The position numbers and the translations under genes are program-made. From NCBI RefSeq assembly GCF_029227915.1, contig NC_079889.1, positions 11,160,001-11,224,000 on the forward strand: 64,000 nt of DNA, read 5' to 3'. Below the pieces are notes generated by a model. It did no database searches, was not told the origin of the DNA, and was given only the letters and a program-made list of their open reading frames with translations. This document shows positions 25,000 to 40,084 of the stretch, piece after piece (positions within the stretch are counted from its first letter, which is position 1; every line of letters begins with the position of its first letter). The DNA is from Hydractinia symbiolongicarpus (Eukaryota; Cnidaria; Hydrozoa; Anthoathecata; Hydractiniidae).

Positions 25000-27198
25000 T
25001 TAATGTATTTACAGGTATTGTTTTATCCCTAGGTTTATTCGGTACCGTAAAAACTGACCAGATGTGCTTAAGAGATAATTTTATTTCCCTTTTTTTATAA
25101 TTTTGAAATTTTCAAAATTCTACAGAATAGCAAACAATTTGTTGATTTTTTGTATATTTACTGCACATAGTATAAATATTCGAATATTTCGTTGTTCTCC
25201 ATCGTTGATGATAATATGATGGAGAGTATTTATTGCAGTTATTGTAATGTTTCACTTATTTTATACCCTCATTCTTGTAGCCTGGAACGAGGTTGATATT
25301 TTGTCAGGTGATGTAAAATCTTTGTAAGATGACGTAATTTTTTTATTTATAAAATGACACGGTGTTAGACATCTAACATTTTCCAACAACAAAAACAAAA
25401 TCCGAAGAGGTTTCCACACCTTTCATGTATATACCGTAAAATTCTTTTACGATACCACCTAGTGGCGTTCATTTTGGCGTTAAAGGGCGGAGTTATCTGT
25501 TAAAAATATTGGAATATATCGCCAGGCAGGGACCGTGGTTAAGAAAGGGAGATAAAATTGTTTTTGCGCTGGGAAGAATTTGCAAATAGAATAGGACTTT
25601 TCAAATATTCTGCATGCTATCTCCCATTCTTCATGAAACATCTTGCCGTTTTCTTTTTAAAAACACTTTTCTGTTAATCTTTCAGTTGATTGTGTATATT
25701 TATTGAAAATATTTTTAATCTAAGCAACCTCGTTCTCATTCTCCTTAACTTAACTTTTAATCTTGAGTAGTAGAGTATGCGAACGAGGTTTCTTTCTGGA
25801 AGAGTAATTTTATACAAAATTGAACTTTTTTCATACTCTATTTAACTCGGTGAATCTCTTTTTATATTTAACATTTATTTATTTAATTCTCACAACTTTG
25901 TTACCAGGACCAGTTCTTGCCTTTTCATCAAGTAAACACTAGTGGCTCTGACAACGTAAACATTGGCAACATAGTTGTGATTTAAACCAAACTTCTTTTT
26001 TAATATTGTCTCGTTTTGTCTCGATTATGTATTATTTGTTTTGTTTCTGTCACATTGTGTATATTGGAAAAACGAGTCTTTCATCTATAAAGCCAGCAAT
26101 AACTTTGAAGTATGGTCCATTTGGGATTAGGATTAAATCCTGTGTCTGAAAATCAGTCCTCACTAATTTCTTCTTTTAAACTGGTCCCAAAAAACCTATT
26201 TACCTGGGCATGAAGTTGACCGTGTCGCCTTTTACTTGTTATAACTTCAAATTCATTCCCAACCCATTTTTCTTCTCTTTTTTTAATTGGGAACTGAAGA
26301 GCAGGGAGTGTTTATTTTAACATCAGATTAGAATGTTCCACGCGACGCAATGACGGCAAGCCCTGGGATTGAGATTCTATTCATCTGTAATATGTTGGTT
26401 AAATAAAAAAACTTTCAATCGACTACGCACATGTTATAATAAATGTAAAATTCCCTCACTTTTAAAGCTAATGAGGTGTTTTTTTTTAGACAACCAAGAA
26501 ACTTAGTTGAGGTGTAGCACCTTCGTCCCCAGGTTTTTTGCCTCTTATATTAGATCAAAAAGGCAAAAACCCTTGGAACGAGAGTGAAGGTGTAGGTCAT
26601 AATTAACTACTGCTAAACAACTGCTCGTGTTCATTCATTAACGTCCGTTTTTCAAGCTAGCATGGGCTGGACGGGGTATATTAATGACCCTCTTCCAATC
26701 TGATCTAGACCGTGTTAGATAAACTCAACTTCCTCTGTGTCAAGTCTGTCCTTATAACCTCCTGCCAAGTCTCTCTCGGTCTGCCTCTGGGCTTTGCCCC
26801 AGGAACTATCAAGTCTCTACACTTTCTTGTTGGAAGTAAAAAAATTATTTGAGAAAAAGCTTCCCACCTTTATAATATACACGCATGCGCAACGTATAAA
26901 CTTTACTCTGTCATTTGGGTACTGTGTAATTGTCATAATAATTTCTGATCAAATTTTTGCCTCTCAACCTCGTCCACAGGACTCTTTTTCTCTTCCAGAT
27001 AATCTCGGACCCGAACTGTGGAAAAAAATTCTTGAATTCATTGCATTGTTTGAGGCAGTCCTTGAATTGGTTTTTTTCCTTAGACAATACAAACTTTTCA
27101 AACCTCGTCTCTAATGAACTGTTTCCGTCCAAGTATTAAAAACCCAACAAGCACTGGGGATCAGGTTTAAAGCTGATAAAAAAAGCCATTCCAAATGT
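25000..27198. other. intergenic region after p120-catenin
   Basis: AT-rich sequence without a gene. It includes fragments of the 'cctcgtcc' inverted-repeat family (about 25275, 25730-25795, 26518-26592, 26968) and a dispersed repeat at 26690-26815 related to 16540-16860. The 106-codon frame at 26794-27114 spans repeat sequence and is not convincing. Confidence 0.5.
26518..26592. mobile_element. 75-bp palindromic MITE-like element
   Basis: The left arm (caccttcgtccccaggtttt, then ttgcctc) is nearly the reverse complement of the right arm (aggcaaaaacccttggaacg, then agagtgaaggtg). The loop is only about 15 bases. It belongs to the 'cctcgtccccaggg' family seen across the window. Confidence 0.7.
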
Positions 27199-28119
27199 AA
27201 CAAGAAGCCCTGGGCGCTCTAAGAATTTCCGATCGCTACAAAAATATTTGATGACAACCTGCTAATTCGTTGTGTTATCGTGCCAAACATTCGAAGAGGT
27301 TTGGTGCATGAAGCTCTGAAGATAAAGCACACAAGTGACATTATATCTTACAACAAACGCGAACAAAACGAAGCGGGTCATAGTAAACTCATATTTTAAA
27401 AGAAATTGCTAACAAAAAATACAGCCTATCAATCATGGTTGAAAGTCTTGCGATTAAAACGTTTATGGTCTTAAACAGCATTTAGTTGACAAAAAATCAA
27501 ACTTTTGTATCGCCATCATTTTCAGCATACTTTACTTGTTAACCAATTTATGTTGGAAATGAAGTAGTTTTAATTTTTGGACCAATTTTGACCTAAAATG
27601 ACATTTAGGGTGGCAAAAAATCAAAATTTTAATGACACCATCACGTTCAGCATACTTTATTTGTTAACTGTGCCAAATTTGGCCGAAAATGAAGTGGTTT
27701 TAATTTTTTGACCAATTTTGGCCTGAAATGACATTTAGGGTGGCAAAAAATCAAAATTTTAATGACACCATCACGTTCAGCATACTTTATTTGTTAACTG
27801 TGCCAAATTTGGCCGAAAATGAAGTGGTTTTAATTTTTTGACCAATTTTGGCCTAAAATGACATTTAAAGTGGCAAAAAATCAAAATTTTGATGTCATCA
27901 TCACGTTCAACATACTTTCTTTGTTAATTGTGCCAAATTTTGTCGAAAATAAAGTAGTTTTAATTTTTTGACCAATTTTGGTCTAAACTGACATTTAGGT
28001 AACAAAAAACTAGAGGAACGTGAAATCCCAGGGTCGATTTTTTCTCAAAAAATGCTCCAAAAGAAAAAAACGACGGTTTTAAAGAATTTCCTACGCCATC
28101 GGGCGCGTAGATTCAAAAA
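27199..28119 (+). mobile_element. repeat element with internal ~121-bp minisatellite, copy 1
   Basis: It starts 'aacaagaagccctgggcgct' and ends in 'ctacgccatcgggcgcgtag' plus attcaaaaa. Between them lie about four tandem monomers of 121 bp ('caccatcacgttcagcatac', 'gttttaattttttgaccaat', 'ggcctaaaatgacattta'). The same ends flank a similar array at 60571-61628, so the whole unit moved together. The right end forms a short hairpin (CTACGC / GCGTAG). No coding frame is present, so it is non-autonomous. The class is undetermined; a minisatellite-bearing Helitron-like or other non-autonomous DNA element is possible. Confidence 0.65.
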
Positions 28120-28529
28120 CTCAATTCTTTACGCAAAAATTGAGTAACAAAAAAGCATTGTTATTTTTTTTAAAACTTTAGCACAGAAATTCTTTACGTG
28201 GACAGCGGATTTTTATTGTACAATGACATTGATATTGTTATTTCTATTAACCCCATCTCCATATTAATAATAGTCGTATTCTGTCTATCTGCTGCGAGAA
28301 AAAATTAGCGTTAGGAATTAAATTTCCTTTAAAGCGCAGTGTGTGTCCTTTATTTAATACCCATAATTTTCAAGATGGCTTCGTGAATCCGTCTCCTCTG
28401 TAGCATTTTGTGTGTTCAAAATGATATCCGAATTGCTACTTTGTGCTCAGGATGCCCACGACATTGTGGTGCCCAAAATATGTACAATACAGCGAACAAA
28501 ATCGGAATAAAAGATGTAATTTTCAAAGC

Positions 28530-28622
28530 AACCTCGTCCCAGGGGTTTTTGTCGTTTTGACATCGAGGCGGGCGCCATGCTAGCAACTTTGGCATAGGCA
28601 ACAAACCCTGCAGACGAGGATG
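28530..28622. mobile_element. MITE-like inverted repeat ('cctcgtccc' family)
   Basis: It begins aacctcgtcccaggggtttt and ends caaaccctgcagacgaggat, an imperfect inverted pair. The interior matches the element at 1212-1322 ('ttgacatcga', 'ggcataggcaacaaacc'). Confidence 0.65.
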
Positions 28623-28699
28623 ATTTGCAAAACACTGCTTGATAAAGCTGTAGTCCCCGTGTCGTGCACGCTGTGTATGCGTTTCATCCTCTTATCAAA

Positions 28700-30035
28700 A
28701 AATGCTTACTTTTGTTTGTGTTTGAGTACAGATTTTAAAGAAATACCTACGGAAGCAAAAAAAAGTTTGTCATCGGAAGGGGCACAACAGCGGGTAATCC
28801 ACTCGGAATGACTATTTACGCGATGACTATATCGCCTCTACTTGGCATACTAATTTTAACAACTGAGGATTATAAAAACAAAGTGGTGGCGTTCGCAGAT
28901 GATCTAAGCGCATCTGGAACACTCATCGCACTTTGAAGTTGGTGGTCAAATCTCATCCAATATGGACCAAAATATGAATATCACCCCCAATCAACAAAGC
29001 CGTGGCTTATCGTGAAGCCAGAGAGGTTAGACGAGGCGAGAGAGATTTTTAAGGAGCTAGGGTGAAATAACCACTGAAGGAGAAAGATCTCGGGTCAATG
29101 GTAGGAAGCGAACAGTACAAGCGAAAATACGTCGATGAATTAGTCAAAAAATGGGTGAATGAAATGTCTCTGCTTTCTCGAATTGCAACAACACAAGCGC
29201 AAGCAGCATACGGCTGTTATATTGCTGGATATCAACATAAGTTGACATATTTCCTTAGAACAATCCCAGGGATTGAAAACAACTTAAAACCTTTCGAAAA
29301 GGTCCTCAGAGCATGGTTCTAGACACACTGGTAGAAGGTGGAAAGACAAAATCAGCGATCAAGGCAAAACAGAGACAATAGAAACAAGCTTAGCTGGACA
29401 GTCTACGAGAACAAATGGTGGATGCCGAAAAACTTTTATATGACACCAACCTTGAAAGTGGCGTTCCGAACTGGCTGACAACACTACCACTAAAAGAGTG
29501 GGGTTACGATCTAAATAAACTGCAGTTTTGGGATTTAATCAGAGTAAGATATAACTGGAACCTCGAGCAACTCCCGACAAAATGTGCATGTGGTGACAAA
29601 TTCGACCTTAGCCGTACCTTGTCTTGTAAAAAAGAGGGCATGGTCACCCTGAAACACAACAAACTGCGTGACATCACCGTCTCACTCTTAAAAGAAATCT
29701 TTCATGACGTAAAGACGGAGCCAATGCTGATTGAGGTCAAGGGTTTCTGGACGTCTGGCCAAAAAGTATTCTTTGACGTAAGGGTTTTTACCAACACGCT
29801 CAGAGGTACAGGCGTTCTGAAATTAAGCGATTTTTTTCTGATGAACGAAAGAGAGAAGAAGCGACAGTATAACGAACGGGTGTTGCAAATCGATAACGGT
29901 ACGTTCACACCACTGGTGTTCGCTACGAACAGTGCACTGGCAAAAGAATACAAGCGGTTAGCTGATGTCATTCCAGAAAATCGAAGCATTTCAAATTCGG
30001 TCGCAACCAATGTCATAAGAATTTTTCACTGATAA
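28700..30035 (+). pseudogene. broken non-LTR-type retroelement: reverse transcriptase plus zinc-knuckle/nuclease-like C-terminus
   Basis: Coding fragments lie in several frames. An 'EGAQQ' run near 28785 is followed, after a frameshift, by an RT block with FADD at 28892-28903 (the Y/FxDD catalytic motif). Then 29098-29322 reads YVDELVKKWV and YGCYIAGYQHKLTYF, familiar from RT genes of corals and other cnidarians. Finally 29415-30032 (205 codons) has a C-x-C-G ... C cluster, an HNKLRD motif and an FFDVRVF-type stretch. These resemble the knuckle and restriction-like nuclease of elements carrying an RLE domain. Stops or frameshifts occur near 28800, 28935, 29065 and 29325, so it is dead. At the site where related proteins, as I recall them, have His before the last Cys, this copy reads Arg (LSRTLSC). 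The exact element class is uncertain. Confidence 0.65.
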
Positions 30036-30388
30036 GATCAATTATGTTGGCGAGAAATGCGGAGAATAACCTAGAAGAGTTTGAACTCGCACTAGCAACG
30101 TCACAATTCATCAAGAAGTGTGATTGACTTTAAAAAAAAGGGGTTTATACCTGTATACGTAAGATAACAACCTAATTTATGTTTGACATTTAATAGAATT
30201 TAAATAAACATGACAATAAAGCAAAAAACAAAAAAAAACAACCACAACAAAGAGCTTTTTTCGACTTTCGGTATGTGGGTTCAATAACGGAAAGGCAAGG
30301 GGCCATGCGGCATGGAAATAACTGAGAAGCAGCTACCGTCTTATTTTACGGAACCGATCAGTCATGTCCTTTGAAAGTTCTAGCCAAG

Positions 30389-32781
30389 ATGGTGGGTGAA
30401 ATTACTAATTTGATTCTATATGATTTACTGATCTCTTCCAATCAAGCCAATCTTTTACTTTTGACATCCAAATCTTCTCAGAACTTTATCCTAGTAGAAT
30501 TTTCATTGCGATGGTATTATTTTTTTAAATGAATTACTATACGATGGGTGGCTACAAAATGATATTCAAAGTGTTTTATTATTGTTCTATAGGGTGATAC
30601 CGCCACCATCCGTACTAGAAAGTTTATGACCAATCGTCTCTTAATGAGACGACAAATGGTCGTTGATGTCTTGCATCCAGGAAGTGCAACTGTCGCAAAA
30701 AGTGAAATTCGTGAAAAGTTAGCTCGCATGTATAAATCGACTGCAGATTGTGTTATGTGTTTTGGATTTAAAACAGTTTTTGGTGGTGGTAAAACGACTG
30801 GCTTTGCTTTGGTTTATGATAATTTGGATTATTTAAAGAAATACGAACCAAAATACAGATTACAAAGGGTAAGCAAGAGCTGTGAGAATGAACGTAGTAT
30901 TTGCAATCACAGGATATAACATCCTTTGTTCTGTGACTCTATATGAACTTTTGCATTAGCAAAGATGTTATAAATATTACATGATAAGACTGGATGTTTG
31001 ACTTGGGTTAAAAAGAGAGTTTCTAAATAGTACTCACCATCATATTCTGATATTTTGCCGTTGCTATGGAAATACTGTGAATATACTAGCTTAATTGGCT
31101 ATTTGTGTGGCTGCTGGGGCCACCATCAAACATTCTCGTGTTTATGTCCTAAGTTTCTTGCAAAAATGAGTTTGACAGTTAATTGGTATTTCCCCTTGAT
31201 TTTCACAAGATTATATTTGATTAAATTATTTTCCAAGACCAAAAGAAACGTAGAATTACTTAGTAGTGTATATATGTGTATGTATGCTTACTGCGCAAAG
31301 GTTTTCTAAATTGATTAAAACAGATTTTGAAACAAGAACAACCCTAAATTATTCAATATTTTTTACTTTTTAGCTTGGCCTGTACAAGAAAGAAAAAGCA
31401 CCAAGAAAGCAACGTAAAGAAAGAAAGAACAGAATGAAAAAGGTTCGCGGTACCGCCAAAGCGAAAGTGAGCGGTGGCAAAAAGGTGAGTTAGAGCTTTG
31501 ATTCTGTTTTTCTCTGTGTTTCTTCTTTGTATGCTATACGAGTATATTAAAATTTAACTAAAATCTTTCTCACATTATTAGTGGTGACTCACAAATTGAA
31601 ATTAATATCCTGTGTCTAAAGGCGATTTAATAATAATACTGCATTTACACTGGTGCAAATTTTTCGGTTTCCATACATTTTTTTAAATTTATTTTTTGTG
31701 GGTAAAATTCTGATGGAAAAGGATAAATCTAAAAACAAAATCTAGTTCAAAAATGTTTTTACGTTTTCATGCCGTTTTTCGTTCTCAAACATTGTTACTG
31801 CGTATAAACACATGAAAACGGTAGTTTTAAAAAAATTATATTAGGCATGACCAGAGTTTTGGCAAAAATTATTTTTGATTTTCTATAACAAATGAAAATA
31901 TGAAAACGAGTCGATAATCTTAATTCTTGAACGAAAACGCAAATGTCTGCTTAGTGTATGTAGTATGAAGTTACAGGAATATTTTTAACAAGCACAATAC
32001 AAGATTACAGGATCTTTCTTTTTTTAAGAAAAGTGGGAATTGACTCAGATACAAGGCAAATTTACTCTTGTTTGAAGTGCCTGCAGCAATTTCCATATCT
32101 TCTGAATTACTTTCTCGATTGTTATGAACATTTAAGACTATTGATATTTTAACAATTGGCACCATTTTCAACCATAGTAAACTTATAAATTGTAAAAATG
32201 CTATAAATTTGAATGTAATAATCATATAAACATGAATTTTCACAGTGTTTGTTATTATTTAAAATATTTTGGCAATTTTTTGCCATTTGTTGATTTGGTT
32301 TTCCTGATTTAATTCCATTATATGAAATATATTGAGTTTTTGTCAATACTTATTTATTTTTGTGTGCAAAAACCAGAAGATTGTTAAAAACCATTTATTC
32401 TACTAACATAAAATCAAGATAGAATGACAGAATAATGTTTGACGTTCTTAAACTGATTTTTTTAGGTAAGGGATTATCCCCTGATTTTAATAGTTATTCT
32501 AATTTATTCTTTGTCACATACTACAAGTTTTATGACATAATAATAACTTTGTCAAAAGTTATAGACTGTGGGTACTTCAAGGCCAAGAAATCCTGTGCCA
32601 ATAGAGTTAAGGTAGCCTTTAGAAATTTCTTTGTCCCTTGTTTTAACCTTAGTTTCCTAATAAAATACGTGTTCATTGTGCAGCAGCTGTGCACAAAAAA
32701 CATCTGAAGCTGCTAATAGACAAAACATCTGTATGTCCAGAAAATTTACTAATAATTTTTTTTTTATTTTTCTTTTAGTAA
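30389..32781 (+). CDS. RPS24: 40S ribosomal protein S24 (eS24), 4 coding exons
   Basis: Small-subunit ribosomal protein of the cytosolic 40S particle. Exons: 30389-30391 (the ATG alone), 30593-30868, 31374-31484, 32779-32781 (the stop alone). Product 130 aa, about the family's length. Diagnostic stretches are [42 protein letters not shown] and [20 protein letters not shown]. The exon that ends right after ATG, the GKK border and a final exon opening with the stop all recall vertebrate RPS24, where a 130-aa isoform ends at GKK. If the last intron were retained, the protein would gain Val-Ser and stop at 31491-31493. A pyrimidine-led 'cctttgaaag' some 20 bases before the ATG could be a TOP-like start. 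The final exon at 32779 is inferred from the strong T-rich acceptor; other downstream acceptors are possible. Confidence 0.92.
31485..32778 (+). other. last intron of RPS24
   Basis: A 1.3 kb AT-rich intron from gtgagt to a very T-rich acceptor (tcttttag). Host introns of ribosomal protein genes often carry snoRNAs, but I found no convincing C/D box pair by eye. Confidence 0.4.
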
Positions 32782-32839
32782 TTTGGATGCAGAGATACAA
32801 CTTTGTACAATTGGTTGATAATAATACACTTCCACTACA

Positions 32840-32845
32840 AATAAA
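32840..32845 (+). terminator. polyadenylation signal AATAAA after RPS24
   Basis: AATAAA lies 58 bases after the inferred TAA stop and is followed by a T-rich stretch. This suits the very short 3' UTR expected of a ribosomal protein gene and supports the choice of final exon. Confidence 0.6.
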
Positions 32846-32875
32846 TTGTTTTGTTTCTTCTTGTTGTAACAATAG

Positions 32876-32900
32876 ATCTATCTTTCTATCTATCTATCTA
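32876..32900 (+). repeat. (TCTA)n microsatellite
   Basis: About five TCTA units lie just past the RPS24 polyadenylation signal. Confidence 0.8.
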
Positions 32901-33818
32901 ACAACCTCACAGTAAGTAGTTCGTATTGGTGGCATTCTTTTATGGTTTTGAGGTTGAAAAGGATCTAGGAATTTGTTAGGTTAATTTTGTTGGAATTTTG
33001 CCTTAACTTTGGCAAACAGAGTTAGCTTTATGCTTTAATTTCCTATTGCATCTTTGCCAGTGGAATGCACGTATCTGTTTCCTTTCTCTTTGCCACAACT
33101 TTTTCTCATGCCTCCAAAATCCTAAGTTTTCTGGATTTTTGTTAAAACTTTCTAGAGAACGCCTTTATCAAATAATTTTATAAGAAGTTTCTTTTGTGGA
33201 AAAAAGGGAATATTTACCCTTGTTCCTTTGGCCTTCTTGATTTTCGTGATTCTGAACTACACTCTTTACCCAACTTTTGTGCACGTTTAAAAGAGGGTAG
33301 CGTTTAGGATATAAGATAGAGAAGAGTTTGAAAAAACGTAATATAGGAAAAGGTTTTTCAAAGATGATGTGTTCACAAAAATATCGATTGAGAGCTTACG
33401 AAAGCGCGGCGGCAACGTAAAACCTCAAGTCAGCTGCCCTTGCCCTCGTCGTCAAACAATAGTTAACTAATACGTTGGCGCGCCATCACCAAAATGGCCC
33501 TCAACGAAAGTGAAAAGTTAAAATCAGAAATGCCAAATTTACGGAGAAAATAAAATTTCTTAAAACGTTCAAAAAATTCGCTGACATCAGCCTCCAACCT
33601 GGATCCCAGGATCTGCTCTATCTGACATATCTGAATATTCGTTATTTCGCCAGGCGTATTAAGTTGTGGTGGCGGTGGAACTTTCTAACATTAAAAAATA
33701 GTTTATTGGGAAGCATTCTAAAGGTACTATCCGGTTGCTTATCTATGCATTTTTAAAATGAAATTCATGTGTGCACAATAAAGGAATGACGGTTCTGTTG
33801 TGCAGAAAAGGGATACAA
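32901..33818. other. intergenic region downstream of RPS24
   Basis: No gene or clear repeat was recognised. It is AT-rich, with a somewhat GC-richer patch at about 33400-33500. Confidence 0.45.
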
Positions 33819-33912
33819 CCACCCTCTCCCCCCCCCCCCCCCAAGGCTTTTTGTCTTTTTGATATGAGAGATTCGTTTCAAAAAGTCAAAAAAACCTGGG
33901 GACGAGGGTGGG
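33819..33912. mobile_element. MITE-like inverted repeat with a C15 tract
   Basis: The left arm accaccctctcc..., aaggctttttgtctttttga pairs imperfectly with tcaaaaaaacctggggacga, gggtgggga on the right. It is a member of the 'cctcgtccccagg' family whose left arm contains a run of 15 C (33828-33842), probably grown by slippage. Confidence 0.65.
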
Positions 33913-34226
33913 GATACAACAATTTGGGCAGACTTAAATGGTAATACAATTAAAATGACATGTGGAACTTATTTTAAATGTATCAGATTAATAAAGTTTA
34001 TTACTTCTGGTGCAAAAGATTCCGGGAATGTATTACAAAACATCTGAAAGTATACCTTACATTACTTTGGTTCCGCAAAAGATATAAGTTGAATTCATGT
34101 TCACGTTGATTCATGCCCGCTGTGTCTCTGACAGTGGGCAATTCTTTCGCATGTACACTTCCCAAACACAGAATGTCAAAATACTAAACACAACGTCCAG
34201 GTCATTGACCGGTTGCATTACAGTCA

Positions 34227-34525
34227 TACTCTCCCATCTCTAATTATAGGGGTAGGCATTTTACTGGAAATTTGTAAATTGGGGGGTGATAATAGTTTGA
34301 AATGGGTGGAAATCTCGGAAATTCATATTGGATACCCCCTCATTGGGGGGTATCCAATAAATTCGTAAATTGGGGGGTTGGTTGTTAATAATATTAGGGG
34401 GGGAGGAAGTTGCTGATATTTCTATAAGTTGGGGGGTGGTTGGGGGTGCTAATAAATTGAAATCCATGGAAAAAATCAAAAAATCGGTAGTTTGACCCCC
34501 CCCTACAAGGAGAGATGGGAGAGTA
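34227..34525. mobile_element. ~295-bp MITE with CTCTCCCATCTCT terminal repeats
   Basis: A perfect 13-bp inverted repeat (CTCTCCCATCTCT at 34229-34241, AGAGATGGGAGAG at 34511-34523) is flanked on both sides by TA, as after insertion of a Tc1/mariner-type element. The interior has repeated 'aaattggggggt' blocks, giving a run of G6-G7 tracts on the + strand. There is no transposase frame. Confidence 0.75.
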
Positions 34526-34601
34526 AGTTTCCCCAAGTTTTACAGCTTCCCATTTTTATTTTATACCGGCAAAAAGATAAAGTAAACCAACTTGCCGTAT
34601 A

Positions 34602-35133
34602 TACAGTACACGTCCGTTAATTCGAATGCCGCTTAATTCGAACTTTCCGTTATTTCGAACAAATTTCCAAGTCCCTTGAGTTTGGTTTAATAAAGTCTTA
34701 TATTTTGAGCTGCTTAATTCGAACTTCGCTAATTCAAACATTTCGCTAATTTGAACAATTTTTTAATTACAAGGCTGCATTATGCTCGTTAATTCGAAAT
34801 TTTGTGTGTCAATAAATATAGTCTTATGGAAAATAAAAAATGTTTTCAATTTTATTTATTTTTATTGCATTAATGGTGACAAAATTTCTTTCAGTTTATC
34901 AATTAAATTGGCATTTCCAATAAAATAAAGTTTACAAGGAATTTGGATGCCTTTCCCATCGCCAAGCAAAAAACGTTAAAAGATTTTTATAAAAGTTGTA
35001 CTAAAGTTGTAATAAAGTTATATTAGCATAAAACCTTTTAACGTTTATTAAAATTCTTGTTTTTCTGAACTTCCGATAATTCCAACAAATAATTTAGTCC
35101 CTTGCGTGTTCGAATTAACGGACGTCTACTGTA
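34602..35133. mobile_element. ~530-bp pogo/Tigger-like MITE
   Basis: The ends CAGTACACGTCCGTTAATTC (from 34604) and the complementary GAATTAACGGACGTCTACTG (to 35131) form a 20+ bp inverted repeat with one or two mismatches, bounded by TA on each side. CAGT ends with TA duplications fit pogo/Tigger elements. Subterminal 'ttaattcgaa' motifs repeat inside both arms. No complete transposase is present. Confidence 0.75.
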
Positions 35134-35975
35134 GTTGATTACAAATCTATTACGCGATTTTTTGTAGAAAAGTATCAAAACTCTAAGCAGGCCGGTTATT
35201 ATTTTCATGCCTTTATTTTTAAACAAGAGACCTATTTTGTTAACCCAAAATTTCAGCCTAATATTCTTATGAAGCATACTCTTATAAAGGAAAGACGTAT
35301 ACTATTCTCACTTTATTTAAACTTCCTCACCCAACCGCCTCATCGTTTTGCTTTTTTAGCGGCCCTGATAATCGTCCGAATAACCATCGCTGTTGTTTAG
35401 AAACATAGTAGAGAAATATTAATTGGTATACACATACGCATAATAGGTATCTAATGTCCGAAAACCACAATGGACTTTTTAATTTTGAGGTCTTTTTTCG
35501 AACTTCTCCCTGTAACGAACAAATATTATGGTTTCTTCCCTGTTTTTATCTTTTTCGTTGAAAGTTTTTTGTCTCGAAAACTTTTCAGTTCCTTGCGAGT
35601 TTGAAATCAAGAGAGTTTGCTATAAATATACTGCGCTTCAGGGGTAAGACATTTTAAGAACTCGTTTATGTGGATTTTTTATCATCGTAGCTTTGAAACC
35701 GTATATATTGTACTGGTGTAGCAGAACATGGGTGGTTCCCCATGAGGTGGTGGTGGTGTGGAAAAAAACACACACACCCAGGGTTTTGTTTTTTGTTTTT
35801 ATTTCAGATTTAGCGCTTCATTGCATGTACAAAACGGCGTCCAATAGAGAAGTAAAAACATAAACAAAAAATTTCAGTGCAGGAAACTTGTGGAAAACTT
35901 GCCATAATTCGAAAGAATTCTGTGCATTTTCATGTTTCTTTTTATACAAACAAGGTTTTAAATTTTATTGTTACG
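35134..35975. other. intergenic/promoter region upstream of LC3
   Basis: AT-rich, with a small 'ggtggtggtggtgtgg' / 'acacacaccc' patch at about 35748-35782. The 5' UTR and promoter of the LC3 gene should lie in the last few hundred bases, but no core promoter element stands out. Confidence 0.45.
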
Positions 35976-39755
<3,780 letters not shown>

Positions 39756-40078
39756 AATTTTCTTCAAAATAATGTAAATACGATTACAGATGTATATTTA
39801 GAAGTGCGAAAATATTTTGGAACAAAACATTGGTGTTACTTTCTTACATCCCACTACGGTCCCACTAAACCGTTCTCTTCACCACTGTGATAGCTTTTGC
39901 TGCCTTGTTTGTTTTGATCAGTACTTTGTATGGATTTCCTAGTCAAGAAGGATATATATTTACTTTTACACCCAGGGTATTTACGTAAAAAGTGAGCAAA
40001 CTGATTAAAAGTGAAGCCAGGAATTTTGTGACATGTACCTTATCAGCGAAAAAAAATTGGGAAAATTTTTATTCGCTG

Positions 40079-40084
40079 AATAAA
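40079..40084 (+). terminator. possible polyadenylation signal of LC3
   Basis: AATAAA lies 460 bases after the LC3 stop; no earlier canonical hexamer was noticed. A weak call. Confidence 0.35.

Noticed and set aside
31485-32778. Intronic snoRNA in RPS24
   Set aside because: No C box / D box pair with closing stem could be identified by eye.
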